This document shows, piece by piece, positions 22,401-34,739 of a stretch of 64,000 bases of DNA. The notes beneath the pieces are model-generated. The model had not been told where the DNA came from, did no database searches, and was given only the letters and a program-made list of their open reading frames with translations. Both the position numbers and the translations under genes were made by a program. The DNA comes from Rusavskia elegans (lineage: Eukaryota; Ascomycota; Lecanoromycetes; Teloschistales; Teloschistaceae): contig SAUG01000176.1 of NCBI GenBank assembly GCA_011316305.1, positions 1 to 64,000 on the forward strand. The letters are read 5' to 3'. How positions within the stretch are numbered: position 1 is the stretch's first letter; each line of letters begins with the position of its first letter.

Positions 22401-25400
22401 CAAACTTCTTGGATATTCGCGACGCAGGTGATTGAAATGGGTCTTTGCCAGCTTTAGCAGACTTTGAACCAACTTCCATCGGTTTGGGTGCCCGTCTACT
22501 GGGCTCTGAGCCCCAGAAGGGTAGATAAGCTGAGTCTTGACCGCGAGCATATGATCACATTCGTCCAATATATCTCTTGCTTTTCGGGCGAACCAACCCT
22601 GCAGCCTGATCATGTATGTCGATTGAGCAAGATGACTGTTATGAACTGAAGTATTAGCTTCGGTACAGTTTAATTGAGCATAGGGAATGCTTTACCCGTT
22701 GGATAGTTCCTGGAGTCCACTGAGCTGAAATGAGAGCAGGTGTTCTGGAAGAGCAAGAAGGACGCCTCGACTCCTGTGGATGTCTCGATGTAGTTCGTGG
22801 TAGGCTTTGATGGATTCGGTATCAGTACGAGACTTCCTCGAGAATGGAACATGCTTGATATTGCGGCTGATCAGACCCCCAAGACGGCTGGATAGTAGCT
22901 GCGCTGCTTGGAGAAGCAGTGATCGGGGAACTACAACCCTTACTAGGTTTCCGTCTTCGGCTAGAGCTGTGGCTACCATGGGGATGATTACGCTCGACTT
23001 CCCCTGGCCCATGTTCATTTGCAGCACGAAATTGGAGATGGTGGTCGGAGATGCAATCATAGCTTGTGCCACCTGGAGCTGATCTTCACGTATAACAAGG
23101 TTAAAATCGATCTCGAGTAAAAGCCAGTCGATGTGATCTTCAACTCTCCAGCTCGTGTGTGCGATATTGCGCCTTTCGTTGGCAAGCTGGATCTTGTCAT
23201 CCTGCCGGTGTGCATCTTGTATGCGCAAGAGTTGTTGAAGGCGTACAATAGATTCTGCGTAGCTAATTATATCCGCCTGGATGGTTCCACGACTCTTGGC
23301 CCTGGCGCCATCGCGTAGAGTCTCAAGCAGAGTCAGGGGGGTTAATACTGGCAACAGCCCGCCGATTTTGAGCCACTTGTGTCCTGTGACCATCGACTCA
23401 CGAATGAAGTCGAATTTCGCCTGCATCTCCTTTCGAGAGGAGAGAATGGCTTCATTCAGCACAGGCGTGTTAACTCGCAGAGTACTTTGAGTTGCAACAT
23501 TGGCCTTGTCCTTGATTTTCTGTTGCAACGCATCCAGACTCCGATTCAAATCTTGACCTGTTGGACACATGGTGTCAGCGCTGCGATTTTTTAGTGGTCC
23601 ATGAACAAAGCTCTTTCGAGCGGACACCAGCAGATTGTTTGACAAACGTAATCCAGTCTCAACGAAACGTTGCAAGTCTAGATTGAACCTACCATAGGCA
23701 CTTCTGACCGGGTCCCCGCTTTTGGAAAAGTGATTGACTATCTCTCCCAGCTCAGATCTTGGATCTGACCCTTTTTTGACTGGCTCGCTCCGTGATAGCC
23801 CGTCAGATACAGTCTTCGATGAAATAATCTGATCTGTTGCTTGAGAGACTTAGCAAATCTCGCCAGATAGTCCGAAGCAAGACCGGTAGAGCCTAGAAGC
23901 ATTGGCTTTGCTTTCATCACCATCTCGTAAAACCGAGCAACAGATGCAAGGTAGTCAAAGACCGACAAATATCTAGAGACTCACCTGTAGAGATGATACT
24001 GTGCAATTTTATTCCCCACTGTGCTTGAGAAGATATCTTTTCTGCATGTACATTGCCATCGACGGTCGGTACCTCTTTCAAAGGTTGATACAACAGGTGT
24101 AATATGCAGGGTCGTACGAATGGGAGCTTCCAAGTGGGATACCAATCTCGCCGATTATCGTCTTCGATACTCTTCTCTGGCTGGAGAGGGGCTCTGCAGC
24201 GTTCAAGCAATTTCTGCACAACCGTAAGATGCTCAGAGAGCCGATAATTGTCAGAGAGACGCTGCCATTCCGGTCTGACCATAATGAGTGCCTCCTGGAC
24301 ATCAAGTAATGGGAGGTCTGGCAGCTCCTTGAGGGATACCTCCCTTATAGGCCATTGAGATAGTAGATGTTCAACGAGGGTCTTGCAATTATTCTCGCTA
24401 GCCTATGTAGAAAGGCAGGATTCGGTCAGTCAGGGTCTATGTCAAATTGGTAGTCGTGCAAGGCACTGGATATCGCCCTCGGCCATGGACAGAAACGTAG
24501 AGAGGGCTGACGAAATGGACTCACTTCTTCGAATTTCTTTTGAGCAGTTTCCAATTTCCGACGCTGCTTGCTATGCATTGTGACTGCGAGAAGAGCACGC
24601 TCGTCATCGGGATAGGGTATCCTGAACGGCCTAATGTACTGTGCCAAGAACTCCACAGTTGGTATTTGATTCCGCCGGAACCGGATGAATTCCGTGCACT
24701 GAGGTAGCTCCAATCCTTTCGACTCATCCATAATGGCGACAGCGATCAGCGACCTCAATAATGTGACATCGATTTGACCACCGAATGCCAGGGTTCCAAA
24801 CAAGAACATCAGCTTCGCCTTGTCCTGTTCGCCTTGTACCTGCTGACAGAGTCGGAAGAGGCTTCCCCAGTTGGAAGCAGGCTCACAGTTGATCAAGCCA
24901 GAAAGTAGGTGACTCTCGAAGATGTGGATATAGCCTTGAATCAAGGGCCATTCCTGTAATCTGGTACACAAATCAACATTGACACGTATGTCCAGACTCC
25001 AGTTCCAAGTAAGCACAGCAGCTTCGTACGCATCTCTGCATCTGGCAGTTCGGGCCACATCGCGTGGTACATAGTGGGTATCCATGGGAGAAGCCTCGGA
25101 AGAAAATCTTTGTGCTGGCTGGAAATCTTGGGCCCGCAACAACGCACGACTCTGAAGATGCAAATCTCCTTGACGTTCATAGACTGGCATGATGCCGCTA
25201 TCCAGATGAAAATGATGCAAAGCGGCACATTGTTGTAGGATTTTTTCGACCAGTGGTCTGAATTTGCCGCTCTGAGACGCTGGCATCACCTTGTCGTCCC
25301 ACAAAACTCTTTGGAGGAATTTCGACTTTTCAGGGTAGTACAGTCTCGATGGTGTCAGATCAGCAATTGAGAACAGGATCCCATATGCTACTGGATCGAG

Positions 25401-28400
25401 AGGCGCCCATGGCTGTGCATTGGCAGAATGAAGGCAAGCCAGAGCCTCTTCAGTCCCTGTCTTTGAGGTGAGTGGATCGGGGTATACGCTCGATGTAATA
25501 GCATGGCAGTAGGCTTTGAAGTAGAGAAGTCTCGGCTCAGCTGCACATTCTAGCCTTCGGAGTAACTGCATAAGCCCTAGGTATCAGTATACAGGCCATC
25601 CATACACTAGGGTTACGTACCTTGTTGATAAAGAACCGGGCATAGAATCCAGTGTGAATAATGGACACCTTTACATGAGCCTTGTGTCTCTCAACAGTCG
25701 CAGGGCCCATGGCTACCAGGATGCTGCGATTGTCCTGAAGAATATTGTCACGAAGGACAAGACTGCTGCTCAAGCCATACAGAGTCCCTGCGTCCTGATC
25801 ACTATCAATATATGCTCGAAGTTGAGGTGACGCAAGTAGTCCATCGAAAGTGACTCGGAATGTTAGCTCCAAGTTAGGCAAATTCACTGTAAGGTTGGAC
25901 TTTGGACTGAGTGGCTGGTAGACAACCATCTGTGTCCGGCTTTCGAAAGGCTCGATGACTTGAGCTATCTGCTTAAACACAGAACTTCGAGGATCGACGA
26001 GCTCGCTTGTGTTCCTACGTAAGCCTTTGCTAGTCGCAAGAATGATCTTCCAATCGCTGTCTTTTGCTCTCCACATTGTGGCTTGCGGCCGTACCTCGAT
26101 GATTTGTGCCTGTAAATCAAGCCAATGAACACAATGGTGGATCAAAGGTAACGGCAGATCCGGAGCGTCTATGCCCAGGAACATTGAGGCCGGCAAGAAC
26201 TCCAATACAGTATTGATGGAAGACCGCGGCCTGACCCTCATAAACCGGTAGCCATCTCGAAATCCGAAGTGTATCTCATGTCCTTCAACAGGACTGACAA
26301 ACATGTAAGACATATCTTCAAGGTAGGAGGGACGGGTCAGGAAGATCCGATTTCCAAAGAACCGCTGAAAGAAATCTTGTTGGGCGAATTCCTCGGGTAG
26401 GCGCCCAAGCAGTTGCCCATCAATGTAAAGGGTGCCTTCTAAGAAATTGAAGTTGATGCTCTGCTCCAAAGTACCTTGGCCACCTAAAGATTTGGCCGTG
26501 CACCACGAGTCGCGGGGGGCTGGTAGTATCGTCCATGTTGAGAACCTTCGAGCTGTTGGGGCCTCGGCATCGGTCCAGACACTGTTGACTGCTGCGCTCA
26601 CAGCCGACTGAACGTTCTGCAGTGACCATCGGATTTGCGGCTCAAGACTATGTAAAAGCTTAAGATCACTGACGTACAGCCTTCGTAACGCTGGTGGCAT
26701 CTCGCTGATGTCACCATTCTCGGTCAAGGAAAGGTTATCCTTGATGGTAAAGGCGCACTCTAGGAAGCAAGCGAAGGCAGCATGCTGAAAGCCAGGATCT
26801 GCTCTAGCAGCCTCAAGCATAAACGTTTTCCGGCAGACTAGCGCGGCGTGGAGAGATTCCCGGGAACGATTTTGGGCGGTCTCCACATCGGTAGCATTGC
26901 AGATCTCTCGTCGCAGCAGCCGGATCCAATTGCTTGTGATACTTCGCACTCGGAGCATGAGCTCCTGAGCTTCATTAATGGCTTCCACGGTCTGGCCAAA
27001 GGACCAGAGACGTTGCACAAGCACGACTAGACACTCTACGATCTGACCTTCTCGCCAATTAGTTGCGATAGCTTGCAGGCGCGTGCGGATACATCCGGCC
27101 AGCTTCTGGCAGAACAACTGATTGCGGAATACCCAATGCGTGGAGCGAAGGACGTGCCCGTCACCAGGTGGCCCAACACCAAGAGCAAGTTCGGTGACCA
27201 ACATGGTGATTTCTGCGGACCCGAAATTGATGTTGGAGGAGGCTAGCTCTCGCAGAAGTTTGATCCACTGAATCCTAGTACCAATTCGGAGGTTCTGGAA
27301 GCTACAGTATTCGGCAACGGTGAGATTATTTGGGCAACGGGTTTGGTTGGCCACAACCTCGTTGGCGGAAGGCTCGACATCGTTGAAGGTCGGATGGAGA
27401 TATCTTCTCACGGAAATCCAAGGGGACTTCACTGGCAGATCAACGGAACAGATTGCCCCAAAACTTGGTTTGCCAAGATGCCTTGTAGTCCACAATCGAT
27501 GTTCGTGGTCATACATTCTATATTTTAGCCCATGAGGTACACAAATTCGATCAAGCTGAACAGGGAAAGGAACCGGTTTGTAGTGTGTCCTATAAAACGA
27601 TTTTGTCCGGGAAGCTAGTGTTGTTGTACTTTGTATGCTCTTTGTGAACTGCTTGAGCCCTTCATACTCATGGAGCAAGAATGCTGGATTCTGATCTTGG
27701 TCGACGATACTGACTCCTCGGGCAAGCATCAATATTTGCCATACGCTGTCCCGCCAGGCTGCGAAGCCAGACGGAAGAAGCAGCTCAAACACGACGACTT
27801 TGGCTTGGACATCGTCAGCCGGCAGAAGATCCTCATAGATTCCAATACGCATCCTGGAGGCTTCTCGTTCGAGGTAGCATTTTCTACACAGTAGATCGTC
27901 GTGCTGGCGTCTCAGAGGATCGTACTGATCCTCCGTAAACAGGCAAGTGATATTCGAAGTCTCCTTCATCAAAGCTTCATATTGGCTGCTCCGCTCGATC
28001 AATTCCCGCTCTTTGTTCGCTTTTGCATGCTCATTGGCGTGCCAAATGGTGGATGAGAGGCGCTGCATTTCTTCGCAGCGATCATAATATCGCACCGCAA
28101 AAGAATGCTTGTCTAGTTCACCGAGCACGTTGGAAAGGGGGTAAACGGCCTGTTTCCGGCGGCCTTCCAGGTACCCCTCGATGTCCGTAAGCCGATGCAT
28201 GTCGGAAAGCTTTGTGATCTTCAGCGGATGCAGTAGGTCCGAAGGGAAGCCAGGGTCGTAGTCAACCAGCAACGGATAACGTCGCACGACCAACGAGTCA
28301 AGTCCTACCCAGACTTCAATTAGGGTGAGTATCATAAGCGATAGCTGTTCGGCGTTTTCTTTGTAGGCTTTACAAGCTCGAGATTGGTAGATCGCCATTT

Positions 28401-29850
28401 GTCGTCTCAGCTCTGTCACCATGTGGTCTAAATCCACCCCATCACCGGCTTGACAGGCTTCTTTGACGTACTCTGCAAGCTGGCTTTCCATGTCTGTGAG
28501 GCAGTAAAAGTCTGTTGTGGAAAGCTGATCGTCCGGCTTTGTATTGTTGACCCATCTCGAGTACCGCACGGCTCTTGACTGAGACTGCGGAAGGATCATC
28601 TGCGCTCGCGGTCCACCATAGTAAACTTCAGTAAGGATTTCGTTGATGGTAGCCCGACTGTGATGCATGGACAAAATCGTACTCTCGGGTGGTGCTCGCT
28701 TAGGAAAACGGTACATCTTCTTCGTATGGCTTTTGCGCATTCGGGCCCCTCTGTCTTCTAGATTCTTTTCAAGGGTCCGTAGTGTATCCATGAGAGTCTT
28801 CTCGTTGTAATTGAACAGAGAGTGGATGACCGTAGATACTTCGGGGCTACTAGAGACACCCAGCGCCTCTAATTTAGCCACTCTTCGAGCAAGCTTAGTT
28901 CGTGCAAACACAAGCCGATCCGCGGGGAAAGAGTCCGGGATGCAGAACTTGTGGCAAAGGGATGCCATCAGAGTGCACATGAAAAACTTATAGTGAAGAG
29001 TCCCATGAGCACCCAAGAGCGAACATAGTATCCTCTGAATACTGATACGCAAGACCAGCCAGGTTGGACTTCGGCGCCAAGGATTCTCAGCTCCGTCGGC
29101 CCAGCAGACCTCGTCGCGTACTCTTTTCCGCATTAAGGTTGGAGTAAGCTTCCGGCCAGCAACCTCAAGTATGGTGATGAGAAGCTGACCGATAATGGCA
29201 GGGAAGGTGGTGTCCCGGCTTTCATAAGCGTTGGAGCCGGCTTTGAGTGTGGTGGCAGTATACTGCTTCACTGGCTCCACGCTAGCCTTTTCCAAGAATG
29301 TTGCAAGTTCGTCTCGAAAAGAATGGTCCTCGAAATTATGAAAGGGTATCACCACCGCCCGGCTAGGAAAATCCCATTCCAGTGCTCCTTGTGCCGCAAG
29401 TACGTCGGCTGATTGAGGAGATGTTTCAAAGGTCTCGACGACGTATCCAATCTGCATCTTCTGTATGAGAAGTGCGGAATTCTGAAGAGCGACGTGGAGT
29501 ATGATAATTTCCCCATTTGCTGCGTCCCGGAAGGCAGTCTCAAGAGAGGTACGAGACAGCGATTTGCTCCTGCTGTGGAGTCGGCCGAAGGTACGTAAAG
29601 ATCGTTGGATGGTAGACCTGATGAGCGTACGGTCAGTGGCTGTCGTACTGGAAGGTTCTGAACGGACAGACCATTGCTGGTAGTAGGCATGGTCATTGGC
29701 CCCGCGAAAGGCATCAATTGATTCAAGTAACGCGTCTACCAGTGCTTGATCGCCTTGTCCATTGTGGCAATCGCTTCGCTGTGGCAACTGGATTGGAAGG
29801 AAGATGTGATGGAATAGGTAGTCGAGCTGTGCGTCGCCCATTGGTGTCAT
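19426..29850 (-). CDS. Giant DUF6606/DUF3638/DUF3645 protein, 3259 residues
   Basis: Eight exons: 29850-25621, 25565-24525, 24402-23985, 23848-22696, 22635-21683, 21544-21012, 20936-20837, 20777-19426. All joins use GT..AG and sum to exactly 3260 codons. The N-terminus (DYLFHHIFLPIQLPQ) matches DUF6606. DUF3638 contains a P-loop, MNMGQGKSS, at about residue 2178, then VVVPRSLLLQ and LPEHLLSFQ. DECD follows at about 2308. DUF3645 (VPFRSKGIPSDQAEFGHPDV) follows, and DEAHTRGVDLK starts at residue 2777. Databases often label this family 'ubiquitinyl hydrolase', but I see no cysteine-protease signature; the motifs look like a superfamily 2 ATPase. Cellular role unknown. The intact frame over 10 kb shows it is maintained. 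Confidence 0.92.
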
Positions 29851-31497
29851 ATGCCAGGGTGGTAAGACAACAAGGTCTTCTGAGCCGACTTTATATTAAC
29901 ATCAGTTGCGACTGGGGGTGTGCAGCAAACGGTACCTTGATATGTGATTCCGTTCTAGCGATCGCTAAGCCATCCATACACAGCTGCTACAAGTGGGAAA
30001 TATGAGCTACGACTGTGGTAGTAGCATGGCTCGGTACTTAACTCTCATGGATTGGTCTGATGGTCGCTGTGGCCTATGTTCCAATTGGTTCTTGACATGA
30101 GGGGCCAGGGTGGTGAGACAACAGGATTCTGAGTTCCGACACGGCCAGGACAGAAGTGCAGAATGGTAACGAATATCATTGTGCGAAAGACGGACTTGTT
30201 TGCGTTAAAATACCAGGGCTGCAGATGAAAAGGCTTACTGCAGGAGAAAATATGTAGGTGCCTGAATTTGGTAGATGTGAGCTTGCACAATCAACACACA
30301 TGGCCACCTCAACTGTCAACATCTTGCACCCTACACAACACCTGTACCCTACACGATCGTTGATTCCATCATCGTGGGTGCTATGTTGTCAAGATACGTC
30401 TTGTTAATTATCAGCCCCAAAGAGGGGCATTACAACGATGGATACCTCCATATCGGAATTGGTTTTATCGATTGCTTGAAGTATCACCGTACATGCGAGG
30501 GAGTAGTAGCCGTAAGGGTGGTCGCTCTGTGGTCTGCCTACATTGCGACTATTTTCTAGTAATCGAGCCTGTGTAAGGTTTGGGCGTAGAGTCTTCTCAT
30601 TTTGCCTCACGCCCAGCGTCAGGATGAGGCTCGTCATACTGCACAGGAATGGAGGCATCGAGATCCATGCGACATGCAAAAGATACCGTCAACGACAACA
30701 CGAATGGCAGAAACTTTTTTCGCGTAGAGCTTGCCGCCAAGAGCTAAGCCACGACGTCATATCTACTCTAGGGCAAGGGCTTCCGTTTCCAGGTTGATCA
30801 GGAGAACTCTAGGGCCTCACAGCCTATCTTTCCCCCGTACAGCACAAGCCTATACATATTTCACACATCAACAAAAAGGGGCTAGATGACCAGAGCGAAA
30901 CGTCTTCAAATCATGAACGTTATTGAGCGAACAGTCCTTGTCAAATGATATGCGAAGAGATCACGATGGCATGTTGTACCCTAAACAAGCCATCAGTATC
31001 GGCAGTATTGGAAAAGGACCATTAGTAGGCAACCGCACTATAGGTTGTCATGCTAGGAATGAGTTCGACTTGCATCAATATGCTGGAAGGACAAGCTAGG
31101 GTTCTCCTGAAGCTCAAACAATAATGGCTTTTGCAACTCCGCCTTTGGTCGGCTTACAAGCCCACATGGCGCAAGAAGTGGCTGCCATGATCAGCAGTCA
31201 GATTGACCTTCCATCTTGATGGCGGAGCTTAGCTACCATCCGCTTCAGGGCGCCTTCAAGTCTTCTCAGCTAGTACATCTATTTGACCCGAGTACTATTC
31301 CGTACGCTTCGTACGCCTTCCAACCATGCTCTGTGCAGTCAACGATCCCTATGAGAAATTCATGGTAACTGATGGAGGTGTTTCGATTGATTGATGGTTG
31401 ACAGTCGACCACGCAGAGTCCGCAACTGGAGGTGGGCTCTTGGATTGTCTTCGGGGTCGATATACAGCTCTTTGTCTGGAATCTCCTTCCAGGAGAA
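29851..31497. other. Intergenic, nothing supported
   Basis: It contains the promoter side of the giant gene. A 91-codon minus-strand frame at 30404-30679 has a hydrophobic stretch (PPFLCSMTSLILTLGVRQ) that could be a remnant of a membrane protein, but it has no start context, splice sites or family that I can support. Confidence 0.45.
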
Positions 31498-32140
31498 TCA
31501 CTTGAACAGCTCGGACAGAGGCTGCGACAACTCCTGCTGTTTGCCGTCTTGTATATAATTTGCATCTTTTCCTCTCCTGACCCTGACCTCAATCTGACCG
31601 CCTATTTCAGCGGAAGGCTCCTGAACCGATTCAAATTCTGTTGCTAACGGAATGCGGCGCTTCCCATCATCGAGGAGCCTGTACAGCTCTACACAAGCAC
31701 CGGAGTGTACACCATCCCTCTCCTTCACCATGGCGTCCCAAGTCGATGGTTGTGGATGGCGTTCTGATGTTTCATGAGTCTCACCGCGCAGCTGACCAGC
31801 TGATATACTGTTGAAGTGCGCAGGTTTCATGAAACGATCGTTCTCTACAATATAGATGAGCTCCTTAAACCCCTTGCTCTTGATCAGCGCCTCAACGACC
31901 CAGTAGGCGGCATCGTGGCCCCAGTCGTCTTCTGCCACTCATTTGCCATGGTAAGGATGTCCAACTTTGTGCTCTGGAAGTCGAATCGTTCTGCCAAAAG
32001 AACGGCTGAGCGTCTTCATGCATCTGCCGGGAGACTATGCTGAGATGTGAAGATGTAGAAAAGTGGGGGTACCTCAAGCATATTGAGGAGCAGCAGGAGG
32101 TGTAGACCCGCTGCCGGAGCTCGAGCGGCAGTCTAAGGAA
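31498..32140 (-). pseudogene. F-box-like (LPLELRQRVY) gene relic
   Basis: Reading from about 32140 downward gives LRLPLELRQRVY and then SHLSIVSRQMHEDAQPFFWQ, the start found in many fungal F-box-like proteins. The natural continuation RFDFQSTKLD lies in another frame, and the following part (DDWGHDAAYWVVEALIKSKG to the stop at 31498) lies in a third. There is an in-frame TAG just upstream and no ATG. At least two frameshifts and a missing start make it a decayed gene or a 5'-truncated fragment. Confidence 0.5.
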
Positions 32141-33129
32141 ACATGTGAAAGCCTACGACTGTCATCTCAGAGAAGAATGACGGCTAGGCGCTTTACACAC
32201 CATTGCAGTGCAACCACCAATAGCAAAAGAGTTCCGGAATGACCAATACACCAGATGGCCCCGGAAGGATCCGAGGATCAAGCTATCCAGCCGTCCCAGG
32301 GCGGCTGACAAGGATCGGGGCCTCTATATGCGCCTCCGAGGGCTGGAACATCGTAGATCATGAGATATACATATTAAGGACTTACATAAATATAAGGACA
32401 CGGAAGATCACGAAGATGGTGTTCAGTGCAGGCCCTGATCTGATGCCTTCGCAAGAAGAGAGGGAGTTTCACTGCTGCGTCCCAAAATAGCAGGCGCTTG
32501 CCAAGAGCGCTAAAGAACGATCCCGAAACACTATCCACCACTTAAATTGCACTGTATCGTCGTCCATCAATCACCTCGTTAACCGCCCGCCACTCGGTTC
32601 GTCTACGAAGCCTCTGCCTACCATTTGTGAGAAGCAGCTGGCTGTTTTGTAGTCGAGCCAATCGTTCGTCATTGGTCCAAGCTCGACTGCATCAAACCCC
32701 GACGCAGTTTCTGCAGGTCTGCAGGCTCCTGATCCTGGCCCAGTGACCGTCGAAGCTTAACCTATCATTAAGATTGCGCGCGCATAGAGCATCCTCTAAG
32801 CTGATGAGGCTCAGAGCATATGTTGCCTGATCGAGTTGATTCGAGAAAGCGCCCATGGACATCTTCCCTCAAGTCATGGCGTCTCGCTACATGCACGTAC
32901 TTGTAGAGGAAGGAGTGAAGTCGTCACTAATTGGACGGAACAGCCGGTAGGTCTTGGTAAATATAGTATAAATTGTCGGTGCGCGAGATTGCCCTTTCTT
33001 ATATGGGTATGCCGTGTTCTCCACGAGCAACCCTCCTTTGTTCATCAGTCATTCTGGAAGTCGACTGAGATCCTTGCCATCTCCTCGTTTTCTTCTTCTT
33101 TGGCAGTGCCAATTTCGCAAATACTCGTA
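32141..33129. other. Intergenic, nothing supported
   Basis: Frames are short or continue without an ATG into the gene at 33130. The segment should include the promoter of that gene. No motif stands out. Confidence 0.45.
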
Positions 33130-33946
33130 ATGTCTTTTCAACGATTTGATATCTCACCAAACCCCGCGCGTGAAAGCAAAAGGCCCCATCTGTCCGTGTT
33201 TCGCTTCGCCTCCTTCCAGTCAACCCGCAGGCCAAGTCAAGCACCGCCAGCATATTCACCTGACGATGTCTTGGCCACGCAAAAACAGTTGCATGTCAAA
33301 GTCCTTCACTGGTTGCGTATTGCTATTGCCTCCATTACTTTCCTTGTTTCAATTGTCATCATTGCTTGTTCGGCCACTGCCTTGAGGACATATACCAACA
33401 CCCGCTACAACGTCGAATGGATTCTTCCCTTATGGCCCTCGACAGTTGATTTACGACCTACGCATGCCTTGCTGGCATGTGGTGTCATAGTTGCCGTGGC
33501 CAGTATCTTCTACATTGTCGTAGCTGTCGCTCCCACTGTGAGTCACACCGCCCCTTTCAACGTTTCTGTAAAACGTACTGACCGCTCGTCTACAGCCCCT
33601 GCGCTCGAATCGTCCTCTCAACCTAACATTCACCATACTCGCCTTCCTCTCGCTATTCATGACCATCTTCACCACCGTCTTCGTCAACACCATCGATTCG
33701 CACCTCTCAGATAGTACTCAAGCCGGGAGCTTAGCATCCTGGACGTGCAAATGGCAAGGCTTTGGTCCCGTCGCCCCGGGTCGGTTTACGGAAATATGCA
33801 CTACAAGCACCGCTGCACTAGACCTGGTGATCTTGATGATCGTTGTCGAGTCATTGAGCGTGCTCCTGGCGGGATGGGGATGGTGGGTAGGGGCAAAGAT
33901 CAAGAGAGAGGCAAAAGAGGGGAAGGGGGACGTGATGCATGTGTAG
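33130..33946 (+). CDS. Four-helix membrane protein, 252 residues
   Basis: Exon 1 runs 33130-33537 and exon 2 33596-33946. The 58-bp GTGAGT...CTACAG intron is in phase 0. The protein starts MSFQRFDISPNPARESKRPH, with a short proline-rich cytoplasmic N-terminus (QAPPAYSP). Four hydrophobic helices follow: IAIASITFLVSIVIIACSA, ACGVIVAVASIFYIVVAVA, LTFTILAFLSLFMTIFTTV and LVILMIVVESLSVLLAGWGW. A loop CKWQGF...EICTTST lies between helices 3 and 4, and the tail is short and basic. The layout resembles fungal MARVEL-like four-helix proteins, which sit in cell membranes. No catalytic motif; function unknown. Confidence 0.8.
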
Positions 33947-34739
33947 GGAACATTATAGCGCGGAGGTGAAGGGAGGCTTTTGGTTGTACAACATTATTGA
34001 GAGCTTGAATAGGGGGATAAGTAGATGATCCGGAGCGTCTATTAAGACAGGCTTGATCCACTGTATCAATAAATTGGGGGTATCCGGGATATACGATATT
34101 ATGACTATGCTTTCTTCGCTCTACGTCTTCCCACATCGCTCTGATAATCTTTATCGAATACATACGCTTGGCACAAATAATTCAAATTGCGAATACCTAT
34201 TGGATGGGACTCTGCCAAGACAATGCATGTGCAGAAGCATACTCCGTACGGATACGTGCCACAGATCTACCAATGGGAGTGACAGCCTGCGACTTGAATT
34301 CGAATGATGTGTGATATCGCCGCCTCTTTGGGCGTAAACATCTTGCCTCTTTTTTCATTCAGAGGTATCCATATCATTGCGCTTCGTCTGTTAGAGTGTC
34401 CTATAGGTGATGGTCCTCATCAGGAGCGGAATCTCGATTTCCATTCGACCTGTCTTGGCAATCTGAGGAGAGATCTGCCGCGCCGTTAGCCGTCTACGCT
34501 TGAAAAAGCTTAGATCGTCGGAGCTTCCCCGCACTCTTCGTCTCTGGATTCCGCAATGCTCGTTGGAGTTGACCACCGGCCTTCACAAGAGATGCGACCC
34601 TTGACTCGAAGCACGATGCCGTCATTGCCTGCCGTGCAAAGGCAGGGGTGTTCTCCTGCTGACCGGCAAGCTGCTACAGCCCAAATCATCCTCCACCTCC
34701 GACTTCCATCCCTAGCTACACAAGACAAGGTGAGCAACT
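33947..34739. other. Intergenic, nothing supported
   Basis: It separates two plus-strand genes and would carry the promoter of the transporter at 34740. Only short frames without recognisable content are present. Confidence 0.45.

Noticed and set aside
23738..23968. Minus-strand 76-codon frame that could be an exon of the giant gene
   Set aside because: It cannot be joined in phase to the next exon; the frame beginning at 23848 keeps phase and continues directly into the conserved block.
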